From Crossaster papposus (taxonomy: Eukaryota > Echinodermata > Asteroidea > Velatida > Solasteridae): 64,000 nt of DNA. The stretch is taken from the NCBI GenBank assembly GCA_037893245.1, contig JBAIAA010000252.1:26001-90000 (forward strand), read 5' to 3'. The notes under the pieces are model-generated. The model did not search any database. It had not been told where the DNA came from and worked only from the letters and a program-made list of their open reading frames with translations. The translations under genes were made by a program, and so were the position numbers. Positions 26,622 to 64,000 of this stretch are shown piece after piece (position 1 is the stretch's first letter; the number at the start of each line of letters is the position of its first letter).

Positions 26622-27290
26622 TACCATCGGTGGCTTTAAACGTTTTGTATGACGTTTCCTTTTTAATTGGATGTATTTGCCAGATTTGCCAATTAAAAGG
26701 GGCAAGCACTGACTTTATTGCATTACTGAGTTTCAAGCTTGGGGCCTGCGCGCTCGAAAATTGTTGTGCGGGAGGGAACGAATGCAGTGAACATTGTCGA
26801 TAATAAATACTATAAATTATATTAATCTAATTTATCGGATAAACAAACGACACGGACTGACCGTCACAATTTTTGCGATGGTTTGAACAGCATTTTATAA
26901 TTGACGTATAACTTCCATGAAAAGAATAACAAGTTTTATTTTTTCAAATCGAGGCCATAAGGGTAAAGGTTCAGGGGAGGTTCTAGTTTTTCGTGGGGTG
27001 GGTTTACAGTTTATCTACCAAACTTGACTTCAGAAAGCGCGTAGCGCGAAGCCAATTACGGCGTGGGGCCGGGGCCCGCTTAAAGGCCCAAAAAATCGAT
27101 GTACATCGATAATACATCGATGTATATCGATTCTATTTTGTTTTCAATGAAATAAACCTCTGTAACCCCCTCCCCTCTCCCCTCCCCCACTATCCGCCAC
27201 TGAGTTTTATATTGTCTTTACGAAATCAAGCAGTAAAAATCATCCAGATACATGTACGTCCTGTGAAGAAAGCGTCATATGGCCATCTGG

Positions 27291-28099
27291 TGGTTTATTT
27301 TGGTTATCATCCGGCGAGTTGATTTTTCCCGCCAAGAGGGTTCGCTCAATAACGTGTTACTGCTTTAATACAGACGAACACGTGCACGCGTGTGTAATCT
27401 GCCGTCAGCTGTGAGCGGACGAGATGACGAGGTTGAACAGTGTTGAAAAAGAACTTGCCTCAGAACGCAAGACAAGTGTATGTACGTTGCGTAAATGCAT
27501 GGTCTCTTCGGATCATCGCGCCTGATCGCCGTGTAATACATTTTTTCGTCGGCGACTCGCATACACATTTCCCGGAAACTAAAACTCATGCCTACTTGTT
27601 ATGTGAAACATTTTCGCGTAAACTTGATCTTGATCAACGACGTCCGGGGTGTTGAAAGTGCGTGCCTCCTAATTGAAGAAAATGGTGGAGAATTTAAGCC
27701 GTGAATGCGGATGAGACGGAGACGTCGAGAGGGGAGTTGCGTGGAGTTATTTTGGCGCGATATACCACAAGTAAAGTAGCGTTGGAGTGTTTGGTACATG
27801 GCTGTGCACACGATACACACGTACACACGCGATGATGTTGTGCCGACTGTACTGGCTGGTCATCACATTCCAACGGCCGTGTTGGTATAAGCCAGGGTTA
27901 TTATAAACGGACATCGCAAGGACTTTGAGGAGGTGTTCCACCTATCGGCAAATATAATTTCTCTCGCCAGGATAACACTTTAACAGCCGGACTAGACTGT
28001 GGGCCCGCTTGAACACCTAAATTGGCCCTAATGAGAGTTGGCAGGCTTCTGATTGGGGAGATATTGCTGGGCACTATCGGCGCTGCAGCGGGCACCGGG
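27291..28099 (+). promoter_or_regulatory. Probable promoter and 5' leader of the PKG gene
   Basis: The 800 bp before the PKG start codon is visibly richer in G+C and CpG than the AT-rich flanks and lacks the dispersed repeats seen on either side, as expected for a promoter-proximal segment. No clear TATA box or initiator could be assigned, and no upstream acceptor with a strong polypyrimidine tract stands out, so the leader may be unspliced. An in-frame stop (TGA at 28010) precedes the coding frame. The transcription start is unknown. Confidence 0.4.
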
Positions 28100-55792
<27,693 letters not shown>

Positions 55793-55853
55793 CGAGAGAA
55801 ACTCTGCAATGTGCCTGATGATCTGGCCATGCGCTCAATTCAAACAACACAGA

Positions 55854-55859
55854 AATAAA
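55854..55859 (+). terminator. Candidate poly(A) signal
   Basis: AATAAA 62 nt after the PKG stop codon. It fits the consensus, but a 3' UTR this short would be unusual for the family, so a downstream signal may be used instead. Confidence 0.35.
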
Positions 55860-56010
55860 GCAATCTATGTACATGTACAACAACAGCTGTTATACAGCTC
55901 TTGTGGAATTCCCGACCGCGATCTTGCATTCGGCTTAGTAAACAGGAGCATTGTCGGAGCCTGCGTTGCAGAAGGATCGTGCTGCTGCCAACATTTGTCA
56001 CTCCATTGGA

Positions 56011-56335
56011 GTCTAGATCCCAACCTCAGCAAGTGGGTCTTCATGCACTGATTGGAGATGGTCAGGTGCTGATGTAGTTTGAAGTGTTTATTCTACAGCC
56101 GCATCTGAAAGTCTTGTCTATGGCTATTGTCTAGGTGTGCGTCCATTACAACTACGTGGGAAAATGATGACAATAGCCGCAGCCGTAGCTCTGGAAACCT
56201 GTTTCAGACACACGGCCTAGCACAGCCTAAGAAAGTCTAGACCCCAACCCCCTGCAAGTGGGTCTTCATCCACTGATTGAGAAAAGGTCGGGTGCCGATA
56301 CTGTGGAGCGTGTACCCCAAGCTGCATCTAGTTTT
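56011..56335 (+). repeat. Direct duplication in the PKG 3' region, offset about 224 bp
   Basis: GTCTAGATCCCAACCTCAGC with AAGTGGGTCTTCATGCACTG at 56011 recurs as GTCTAGACCCCAACCCCCTG with AAGTGGGTCTTCATCCACTG at 56235. Similarity extends about 95 bp through GGTGCYGAT and GCATCTR. Confidence 0.75.
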
Positions 56336-56807
56336 AATTTGGACTACATTTTGAGTTTTATTTTATAATTCTGTCATGAAGCAGGTTTTTTGTTTTTGTG
56401 TGTGTGAAAATGTATTTGAAGAGAAATCTGAGGAGGTTTTGGAAAAGACTTAAAATGTCATATCCAACAAGACAAGACACTGCTCCCAGTGACGTCATGT
56501 TGTCAGTATCCTTATCGACTTGCCAAGAATTCTTAGCGTTACTTGAGTAAAATGGAGACATTTTCCATCATCATCTTCATCATCATCATCAAGAAGACGT
56601 TATTCAAATTATTCTGATGCTAAATCATGTGAGCTACATAAATTAAATATAAAACTGGAATAATGAATATTATACAATTGTTGACTGCTGTGATGTGACG
56701 TTTTGAACACCCGAGGGGTGCATGCTTGCGTCTCCGGCTTGGCTCCCCGACCCCGACACGGCTCGGTGAGCTCACCGGCAGCAGCCGTGTTATATAACAT
56801 TTGCACA

Positions 56808-57217
56808 CTGGTAGCACATTTGTGACCCACCACCCCAAAACCAGGCTAAAGTCGAAATTTTTCATATGAGAGATTTTTATACCATTGGATTGCTAGCGTT
56901 TTAAACTTTAAAATGATACACCACATGCACCAGTACCGCTATGGAATGAAAAGTAACAACGCTTCAAAAAGTGACATTTTGTTGCCGTTCGCGGCAACAA
57001 GTTTGTTTAATTTGAGTAATAGCAACGACAAAAAAAATCAGGAGAAGACCGATATTATCACTTTCGGGGATTTTTTTAAAGGTTTAAACATGAACAGCCT
57101 ATAAATTAGTGTTTTAACTAACGATTTATGAAAAAACAAACAATCGACCGGCAACACATTTGCCAACTTCCGCCTGGTTTTGGGGTGGTGGGTCACATTT
57201 ATGTGCTATCACACCAG
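56808..57217. mobile_element. Inverted-repeat element with about 40-bp termini
   Basis: The left arm (56808-56846) contains TGTGACCCACCACCCCAAAA then CCAGGC; the right arm (57172-57217) contains the exact complement GCCTGG then TTTTGGGGTGGTGGGTCACA. Similarity continues outward to CTGGTAGCACAT / ATGTGCTATCACACCAG. The element is about 410 bp with an AT-rich, non-coding interior. Lies just downstream of PKG. Confidence 0.82.
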
Positions 57218-57380
57218 GAGTGCGATATGCGTTGTTATACACCTGACATGTGATCATTCTAGACCAATACAAATACAGTATACAAGACGAGAGTATAACA
57301 ATATTATTTATCCCGCGAGCGCGAGAGGAACACGGAATAATGTAGTGCGTCTGTGTCCCATATCTCGCGAGCGGGATAAC

Positions 57381-57785
57381 GTATTTATCTTCAAGCAAAC
57401 TTGCGCAGTAAAGATAGAGAAACAAATAAGGAGCTGCCAAGTCCGAAAATTTGGCCCCCGCCCAAAATACGGGTGATCACTTTATTTGTCTGCAGTAAAG
57501 ATGAATGCGTACATGTACGTCCCGACAGCACTGTGTGCGAAACTAGAATGTGCCACATGCGCGCATCAACAGTTCACAGATTGTGGCGATCCACATCTGA
57601 CGCAAACGCGCAGCTTTTGAATTTGTGCAGCACTGCGTTTTACTTTTTGCGCAACACAGTAAAATAGAACAGTGCAACACGCAGAGTTTGATATGGGACG
57701 TGCAATATGGGATAATATCACACTGGCTGTTGCCATGGATCGACCAATCAGGATCGAGGATTCAAGTTTGCTTGAAGATAATTAC
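57381..57785. mobile_element. Inverted-repeat element with TTATCTTCAAGCAAACTT termini
   Basis: GTATTTATCTTCAAGCAAAC at 57381 is matched by the inverted GTAATTATCTTCAAGCAAAC at the right end (57763-57785). Just to the left, TATTTATCCCGCGAGCGCGA and TCTCGCGAGCGGGATAAC form a second inverted pair (57300-57380), so two elements may be juxtaposed or nested. Non-coding. Confidence 0.7.
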
Positions 57786-58036
57786 AATTGTCCCTAATGT
57801 CTGCAAAAGTAAATTTTGTTAGTATAACAAAATATATTATCTATGCATCTTCGTTGAAAGGAAGTTTTCTGTCCAAAAAAAGGTGCAAGTGTAAAGTGTG
57901 AATGGTGTTTAAAATGGTGTTCAACCGAAAAATAGACTTTGTTTGTGTACGTCATTTGAAAATTACCCAATGAATTATTCAGCTCCTTCGGTTATGTATG
58001 TAAAATAAGGTTTAACTTAAGAATAAGCTAAATTCT

Positions 58037-58309
58037 TCCAAATAGGCACTTTGGGAGACAAATTAGCGATAGTTTTGATTCACTTGGGAGACAGTGGCAC
58101 TTAGGGAGACATTTCAGTGTCTCCCTAAGTGTCTAGCTACCCCACAAAACGATATTTGGGAGTTATTTTTGCTCGGAGAAGACAGATTTGGGTCTAAATA
58201 GCATAAATATGAAATTTCGTGGAAAAAGCTCCAGGTAAAAACGGGTTAGGTTACAATAAAGATTGTGCACGACTCTATAGGATTGTCTCCCAAAGTGCCC
58301 ATTTGGAGG
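58037..58309. repeat. Foldback element with five CACTTWGGGAGACA motifs
   Basis: GGCACTTTGGGAGACA (58045), CACTTGGGAGACA (58081) and GGCACTTAGGGAGACA (58096) are followed by the inverted TGTCTCCCTAAGTG (58118) and TGTCTCCCAAAGTGCC (58284). The outer pair extends to about 25 bp (CCAAATAGGCACTTTGGGAG versus its complement). The inner pair makes a perfect 14-bp stem with a 6-nt loop. No coding content. Confidence 0.82.
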
Positions 58310-58865
58310 TATTTAAATAATTTTGATAATGGTGGAAAAGACACAGTTTACAAACTGAAAGATTTGAGAAACTTGACCATTTTTCCAAGAAATACAGTCG
58401 ATAAGTATCCACTAATAATTTTGCTTTAACATATGAATTAAGTTCAGTGAGATAATTAATGTTATAGATACCTTATCTTCATGCTTCACATCTCATAATT
58501 ATTAAGTCTCATTCCCTCTGTTGTTTTGGGTTTCTTTAAGATAGTGTTCAACTTGGACCTATGTCCACATTTTCGTCTTGGATGCTAGAAATGCTTGGCA
58601 GTGTTTATTCAGCGAGCACAGGATGTGCCGTCCACAGTATCCCCAGTCAAACACAAGTATGCTAGACACACGTACAGCAGTGGAGTTTATCCCTGGGGAT
58701 GTGTTCTTGGCATATCTGTGTAAAGGGCACCTGCGTCAGGAAATCGCAGTACGGTCTATAAACCCATGCACGCTGCATCACACTGCTGAGGACGTCTTGG
58801 AACCAAGACTTAGGAATGTAGTCAAGTTCATCACAAGTCCCTGTAAGTCCCTGCAAGTTCATTAC

Positions 58866-59032
58866 AAGGCCGGTTAACACTGGGTGCAAACGCGAATGCC
58901 AATTAGTGACATTTGGGGCATTTTTCTGTGCTGCAAATGCGCAAAGGTTGAACTCAAATGTTTGCAAAACAATACTTTGTGACGTCAAATTTGCTTCAAA
59001 TTTATATTTGCAGGATGTACGAACCAGCCTTA
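58866..59032. mobile_element. Short MITE with AAGGCTGGTTC termini, copy 2
   Basis: The left end AAGGCCGGTTAACACTGG and the right end GTACGAACCAGCCTTA form imperfect inverted repeats. The inside carries GCAAACGCGAATGCC and a GTGACGTCA word, as in the element at 53598-53726. Confidence 0.6.
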
Positions 59033-62000
59033 TGACTGGTAAATATTTGCAATGACTTGTATTCACAGAAGCAGGTCTTAAATCTAGCTTAAAAACACTG
59101 ATTCCAAATCTAATCATATTGAAGAAAAAAAAGGGATTTTATCGACTTGGAAACCATATCGATTTAATTTGTATCCATCTATCAACTCGACCTGTTTTGT
59201 ATTCTTTTGTAAATTAACGACAATAATGGGCTTCCTCTAGATGTGTATGTCACATGATTATTTTTAGTGACCATTTTATCTCGCGTGTGTTACAAGGATG
59301 AAAACAAATATGCGCAATAAAACTCTCTGGGAAAGTAATTTCCTGTGACTGGGAAACTTTGGAACTTTTAAAAATGTAATCACAATCTAAAAAAACGAAT
59401 GGTCGTTATCTTGGGTTGTTGGTCATTTGTTTATTTCTCTTTGAATGCACATGCTATACCAGCCAAATAAAATATTACAACCTTGTTAAAAGCAGCTTTT
59501 AAGGAAATATTGCTTGTAATATTCTCTCAATTATATAGAAACCAAGGTTTTTCAAGTCAGAATAGGAGACAGTTTGGAACTTAATTTTGGTGGATATTTT
59601 CAAATGACAACCCTCGTAGCAACTCTTAAATGTATACGCAAAGAAGGTGGATGAGCAAAACATCAAAACTATGACAACAAAAAACATGTATGCTATATTA
59701 ATTTGCATATTGTGCTACATGGATTTCAGAACTCTGTTATATTATTATTTTAAAATGATTTTCAACCCACAAGCTGCAATATACATGAGCTGTTTTGGTG
59801 TATGTTTGTAACTTTTACAAATTAGTTAATCTATTAACTCTAATCAACCCCAACCCTTTCAAACCCCAACTGCATGTTTTGTGGCATCTGTTAATGGGTA
59901 CTGCCTTATAAACTGGCTGTGGTTTGCATGGGGTCAGGCATACCACTATAGGAACTGTACCTATCCTGGAGAATTCCAACCCCATAAATATGGTTATTCA
60001 AACTATTACCTGATTCTGATGGTATGCCTAACCAAATGTAAAGAACTATCAGTGTAGGGGTTCCATACCAATAATGGGGACAAGGAGTTGCCTAATTTTC
60101 TGGAAAGATTACTAGTACTGTGATGCGTTTGAAGATGCTACTTTTGGAAAGTAAGACGTTTGAATACATTGTAAGCGCTTTTTGTGGGTAATTTCAAGTA
60201 TGTTGCCTGTTTGATTATTTTATATTCATTCATGTCAGGTGTGTACATTTTATAAGAATATCAGGTGTTAGAAATATTATTAGCTTGGTCTAGGAAGGTA
60301 CTATGTCTACTTTGTCTAAAACAAAATCTACCATCAGTACTAGACTTATGGCCACAAGTAAAAAGCATGAATAATTTGGTGACATGGCTTTTTTAATTGA
60401 TTAAATTGAAAACTGTCAGTTTAACAATAATTAAAGCTATTTGTTGTATTTGATTTAGTGAACCCAATACTTGGTGTACATGTACTGGTTTACCATATTG
60501 AAGAAGATTTTGTGAATATCGGAAAGATGCTTAGGAATTCTAATCTTTCACCTAATAAGTGTTTAGGATGATTAACCTTTAACCAGTTAACATTTAACCA
60601 GTTAACCTGGTTTATCATGATTCTGTAATCCAGTTGGTTATTGGTATCAACCTCTTTAGGCAGGTCCTATTAGAACTTGAAGGTTGACAGGCATGTTTTC
60701 AAGAAGATTTAACCAAACTATAGTTTCTCGCTCAAATTTGCTCATAGAATGCCGGAAAGCATTTTGAATTTATGGCATCGCGGGGAAAAACGGGCAGTAT
60801 AAGATGGATAAAGTGCATCGCATAAAAGATATGGTCGGTGGTTGTGTAATTAGAATTGTACATAGCTTGTGGTAATATAAAGTCGTGTGTAGGTTTTTTG
60901 TTTTGATTTTTTTACTTCGTTTTTCCTGGTATTTGTTTTTCATTTGGTTTACATTACATTAGATTCATGCCATTTATTTTTTCTTTGTGATTTGGACCAT
61001 CCAGATAGTGCCTCTTAATCATTTCTCTTAGAGCATTGAGAATTTCAAATGTTGTGGTTTTCCCAGATGTTGTGGAGAACTCGACTGTCTGTTTTCGAGT
61101 GGAATGGAAATTGTTGAATTTACCGCACTTTTTTAGGCGGAATTTTATTGATGCCCTATATAATCTATAGCTTTTAAAACAAAATAATTCTGGTATAACT
61201 CAGTAAGGAGAAATGTGTTTCTAACAACTGTGATTATTACTTCAAAGTTGTAACAGTTTAACTGTCTTGGCGTGGCATAATAATATTACCAGGAACCAAA
61301 CAAACTGAATGCTTATAATCCATACTAACTGTAAAAGGCCAATAAATTAGTCTGTGTAGGTCCCAATATTGCAAAAGATAACATACCGTCTTATTTTCAC
61401 AATAGTCCTTTTAAATACTTTCAGTGGTTGATATTTTTATTCTTATAAGGCAGGGTTGTAGTTGAGGTCCTTGTAAGTCCGTTCACAAGTCCTTTCTTGA
61501 AGCCAGCCATTTGAATTGGAACTAAAGAACTTGTGATGGACTTGCAGGGACCAACAGGGACTTATGATGGACTCGACTACATCCCTGTTATAAGGTGATT
61601 AAGATTTTGTGCCAAAACACTACTTGTTTTGTTTTTAAAAGGTATTTTAAGGTGTAATTACTTGAGGCATTTGGAACAAGCATTGTTGTGGGAACTTTCT
61701 TTGTTGATAATCATTTGCTCAACAAATGCGCGATGGAACATTTTTGTTGGACATACATTAGCTACTAAATTCGGCATGGATTTCAGGAGCCAATATTCAT
61801 GTTTTGATCCCGACAAAGGCAAGCTTATTTAAAATAATTGCAGCGTTTGATAACAGATTAAACACCTTAAGTTTCAAATAATGGATCAAAAGCACATTTT
61901 AAAGGGGTGATTTGTTGTTATTTCTTTTTTTTTAAATGTATATGAATATTTTTTTGAATTTTGTAATAATTTTTAACTATGCTTTCATCGTGGTCTTAAT

Positions 62001-63679
62001 GAATTTGAAGCCAGAAGATATTTTCTAAAACAAAATTGGTAATGAATGTGTTTGTACTGCTTCTACATAGCAACCATTAAAATGTGGTATTGCGCCCTCT
62101 GTTGTCACTATTTCCTTTCATTCATCAGTACTTCAGTAAAAAGGTATACAAAAGAAATGGGGTACAAAACATAATAATTATTAAAACAGATAATTGTATA
62201 AATTTTGTGTCATGCAGTTGAAGTGAGAAAAATCTGTTAATCAACCCATTTTGTAATTCAGCAATGTTAAACATATGATGGCGCTAAACCAACTACAATG
62301 TATATGTATTAACCACTATTTATGTGTATTTAAATATAGCTTTTTATTAAAAAACATCTTTTATTATGTGTATTGAAAGAAAGCTTACATTGGATTCAAG
62401 AAAGCGAGTCGTGTTTTTATAATATCTTATTTTTTGACTACGTAAATAAAGTACAATTATTCGATAGTATACCCAATAAAATTAGCATTCTTGAGTGAAG
62501 ACATATTTTTGGGTGCTTAAGTTTTCTTTATTTCATAATTGGTGTTGAATGAATTTTATCTTTGTAATCAAATTTGAAGGGAGCTCCCTAACCCTCTATT
62601 AAAGATAGTGGGGAAGGGCAATACACCGTTGAATTCCATATTTCAGAGAAATGCTATCACTGTTGAATATTGCAATTCACAGATATATTATCTTTGAATT
62701 CCGTGTTTCTGAGATACATGTAGTATTGTCGTTGAAATCTGTGTTTCCCAAAAAAATTTCACCGAGACATTATCGTTGAATTCCGTGTTATTAGGTGGGC
62801 GTTTCCACGATCAATTATATTACAATTACAAATATAGTAAAACGTGGTAACTCTGATGGTCATTATTAATACGCTATCGTACTTTACTTGAAGCGCATGA
62901 TATTATTATCAAATATCTCTTAGGCTTTTTATTTTGCCTTTTGTGATTATATACATTTAGATACATAAAACAGTACTCTATTATTACTGTCAAAAGGGGG
63001 CGCTCTCTTTGTTTCCCAGAGTGACACTAAGGGCCTTTTCGAATTCGTGGCTTCGTTTCGTAAACGACTTTAGGTGATTTTTACTAGGCTCCCAAATGCG
63101 GGAACTCCAGCTACATGCCCTGTGCTTCAGAAACATTCAATCGATATGAATCCAAAATATCGAATTTTCCATTTGCTTCCGTTTTTAATATTTTTTAATA
63201 ATATTGTGCGAATGTGAATAAACTAAAACCGAAAGGTCATAATGAGGTTCAGTACAGCTAGTGTCGCACTGTCGCATCATCAATGCAATTTTTATTCTGA
63301 AAAACTGTTTATGATAATATATTTTGAATGATTCTGCACGAACTTTTTTTCGCACGTGAGGATTATAAAAAGAGACCAGTTTACGCAATATAGACACAGG
63401 ATTACTTAGTGAATTAATAGTTCTGACTTTTGTTGCCGTTGAGAAAATCCATATTTAATCAGCGGAATTATTATAATGTTATGATTGCTGTTTTAATCTA
63501 TTATTTGTCACTGCTCAGCCGACCACGCCCATCCCATCCAAACACGTCACTCACGTTCACGCAAGTAGTACACACGTTACCCATGTGTACGCGCATATGA
63601 AATACATGTACAGTACGTGCGCGCAATAGTCCATTACAATCTGCAGGACGTACGGTAAAATCATCACTCATTTTCCAAA
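59033..63679. other. Intergenic region between PKG and CaMKII
   Basis: AT-rich, with no supportable exon on either strand. It contains candidate poly(A) signals at 59316 and 59466 that could serve PKG. The last 200 bp before 63680 is visibly richer in CpG (CACGTCACTCACG, TACGTGCGCGC) and is the likely promoter/5' UTR of the CaMKII gene; no TATA box was identified. Confidence 0.5.
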
Positions 63680-63756
63680 ATGGCGACAATGCCGCACCAA
63701 CAAGAAGTCTGCACACGATTTTCAGACGATTATGATCTGAAAGATGAGCTCGGAAA
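63680..63756 (+). CDS. CAMK2: CaMKII exon 1 (N-terminus)
   Basis: First coding exon of a calcium/calmodulin-dependent protein kinase II, the multimeric Ser/Thr kinase that decodes calcium signals. It reads MATMPHQQEV, then CTRFSDDYDLKDELGK (residue 26 split). CTRFxxxYxLxxELGKGAFS is the hallmark start of the CaMKII kinase domain. The leader before CTRF is about five residues longer than in the usual MATITCTRF form; a start at Met4 is possible. Donor GGAAA|GTGAGT, phase 2. Confidence 0.93.
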
Positions 63757-63926
63757 GTGAGTATTTTCAACTGATATGTCAAGCTTATTATAATTCCTAC
63801 CGTATTTCCATCAAATATTGACATTTTCAAAAATAATTTTGGGTTTAACATCGACAATATTGGTGACATAAACTGCAAAAAAAAGTTCATGTTTTTGTGC
63901 GTGTTTTTTCCCGTTTCATTTGACAG

Positions 63927-64000
63927 AGGTGCGTTTAGTATTGTAAAACGGTGCCTACGAAAGAAGACGGCCCAGGAATTTGCGGCAAAAATTATCAACA
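63927..64000 (+). CDS. CAMK2: CaMKII exon 2 (runs off the window)
   Basis: After the acceptor TTTGACAG the frame continues GAFSIVKRCLRKKTAQEFAA then KIIN. It completes the glycine loop GKGAFSIV and contains the ATP-binding lysine (Lys47 by this start) in AAKI. Intron 1 is 170 bp. The exon is cut at base 64000, so the rest of the kinase, the calmodulin-binding segment and the hub domain lie outside. Confidence 0.95.

Larger units (their letters stand above)
17442..27290. other. Gene-free region upstream of the PKG gene
   Basis: No coding exon supported. A search by eye for an alternative PKG first exon (a second leucine zipper followed by a donor) found none. Content: a MITE with GAGACGGAACTGGG termini at 18661-19048, a G-run at 19391-19412, a G-run at 19838-19855, a 47-bp tandem duplication at 21054-21149, dispersed AATCCTGCAAAATCCTGCA words at 22380-22920, a tRNA-like SINE head at 25057-25125, a C-run at 26601-26621, and likely transposon debris at about 26965-27203. 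Confidence 0.45.
55793..56600 (+). other. PKG 3' UTR (length uncertain)
   Basis: Follows the stop codon directly. A canonical AATAAA at 55854-55859 could end a short transcript; further AATAAA signals at 59316 and about 59466 would allow a longer one. The segment contains a diverged direct duplication (units starting at 56011 and 56235) and a short ATC microsatellite at about 56571-56591. Which polyadenylation site is used cannot be told from sequence. Confidence 0.5.

Noticed and set aside
17442-27290. A second, alpha-type leucine-zipper first exon of PKG
   Set aside because: No frame with heptad leucines followed by a pseudosubstrate-like segment and a phase-2 donor was found.
58662-59117. 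151-codon frame on the minus strand
   Set aside because: Overlaps a short inverted-repeat element (58866-59032), no recognisable domain, no splice context.
63501-63998. 165-codon frame on the minus strand
   Set aside because: Antisense to the CaMKII exons 1 and 2 and their intron; no similarity to a known protein.

Overview
This looks like nuclear DNA of a marine invertebrate. The evidence is compact exons with GT-AG introns, very low gene density, an AT-rich background, many short inverted-repeat transposons, tRNA-derived SINE pieces, long poly-C/poly-G tracts and frequent TACATGTA palindromes. The repeat texture and the kinase sequences suggest a deuterostome, most likely an echinoderm, but this is inference and no marker in the window fixes the taxon.

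Only two genes can be supported, both on the + strand. The main one is a complete cGMP-dependent protein kinase (PKG, PRKG1-type). It has 16 coding exons from the ATG at 28100 to the TAA at 55792. Every junction is GT-AG, all phases match, and the exons join to a 675-residue protein, inside the usual size of animal PKG I (about 670-690). The protein has an N-terminal leucine-zipper coiled coil, a pseudosubstrate segment, two tandem cyclic-nucleotide-binding domains, an AGC-type kinase domain and a C-terminal tail ending in an acidic, aromatic motif. The second gene begins at 63680 and runs off the right edge: the first two coding exons of a CaMKII. A cGMP-activated kinase and a calcium/calmodulin-activated kinase therefore lie head to tail, about 7.9 kb apart.

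Layout: 1-27.3 kb has no supportable gene and holds repeats (a nested TTAA-flanked MITE pair at 5475-6227, several copies of a second MITE family, foldback elements, SINE/tRNA relics, homopolymer tracts). 27.3-28.1 kb is a probable promoter and 5' leader. 28.1-55.8 kb is the PKG gene, with a 7.3 kb first intron that ends in a strikingly uniform array of a 16-bp unit (about 33.6 copies) about 120 bp before exon 2. 55.8-63.7 kb holds the PKG 3' UTR and an intergenic region with a long-TIR element and an unusual five-motif foldback. 63.68 kb to the end is the start of CaMKII.

The most interesting points are: an altered phosphate-binding cassette in the second cyclic-nucleotide site of the PKG (Asp replaces the usual Thr/Ser, with one extra residue); the 16-bp array, which creates long false reading frames on both strands; a nested MITE insertion that directly shows a TTAA target-site duplication; and PKG-CaMKII adjacency, which may preserve an old animal linkage. 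I saw no clearly new biological system.
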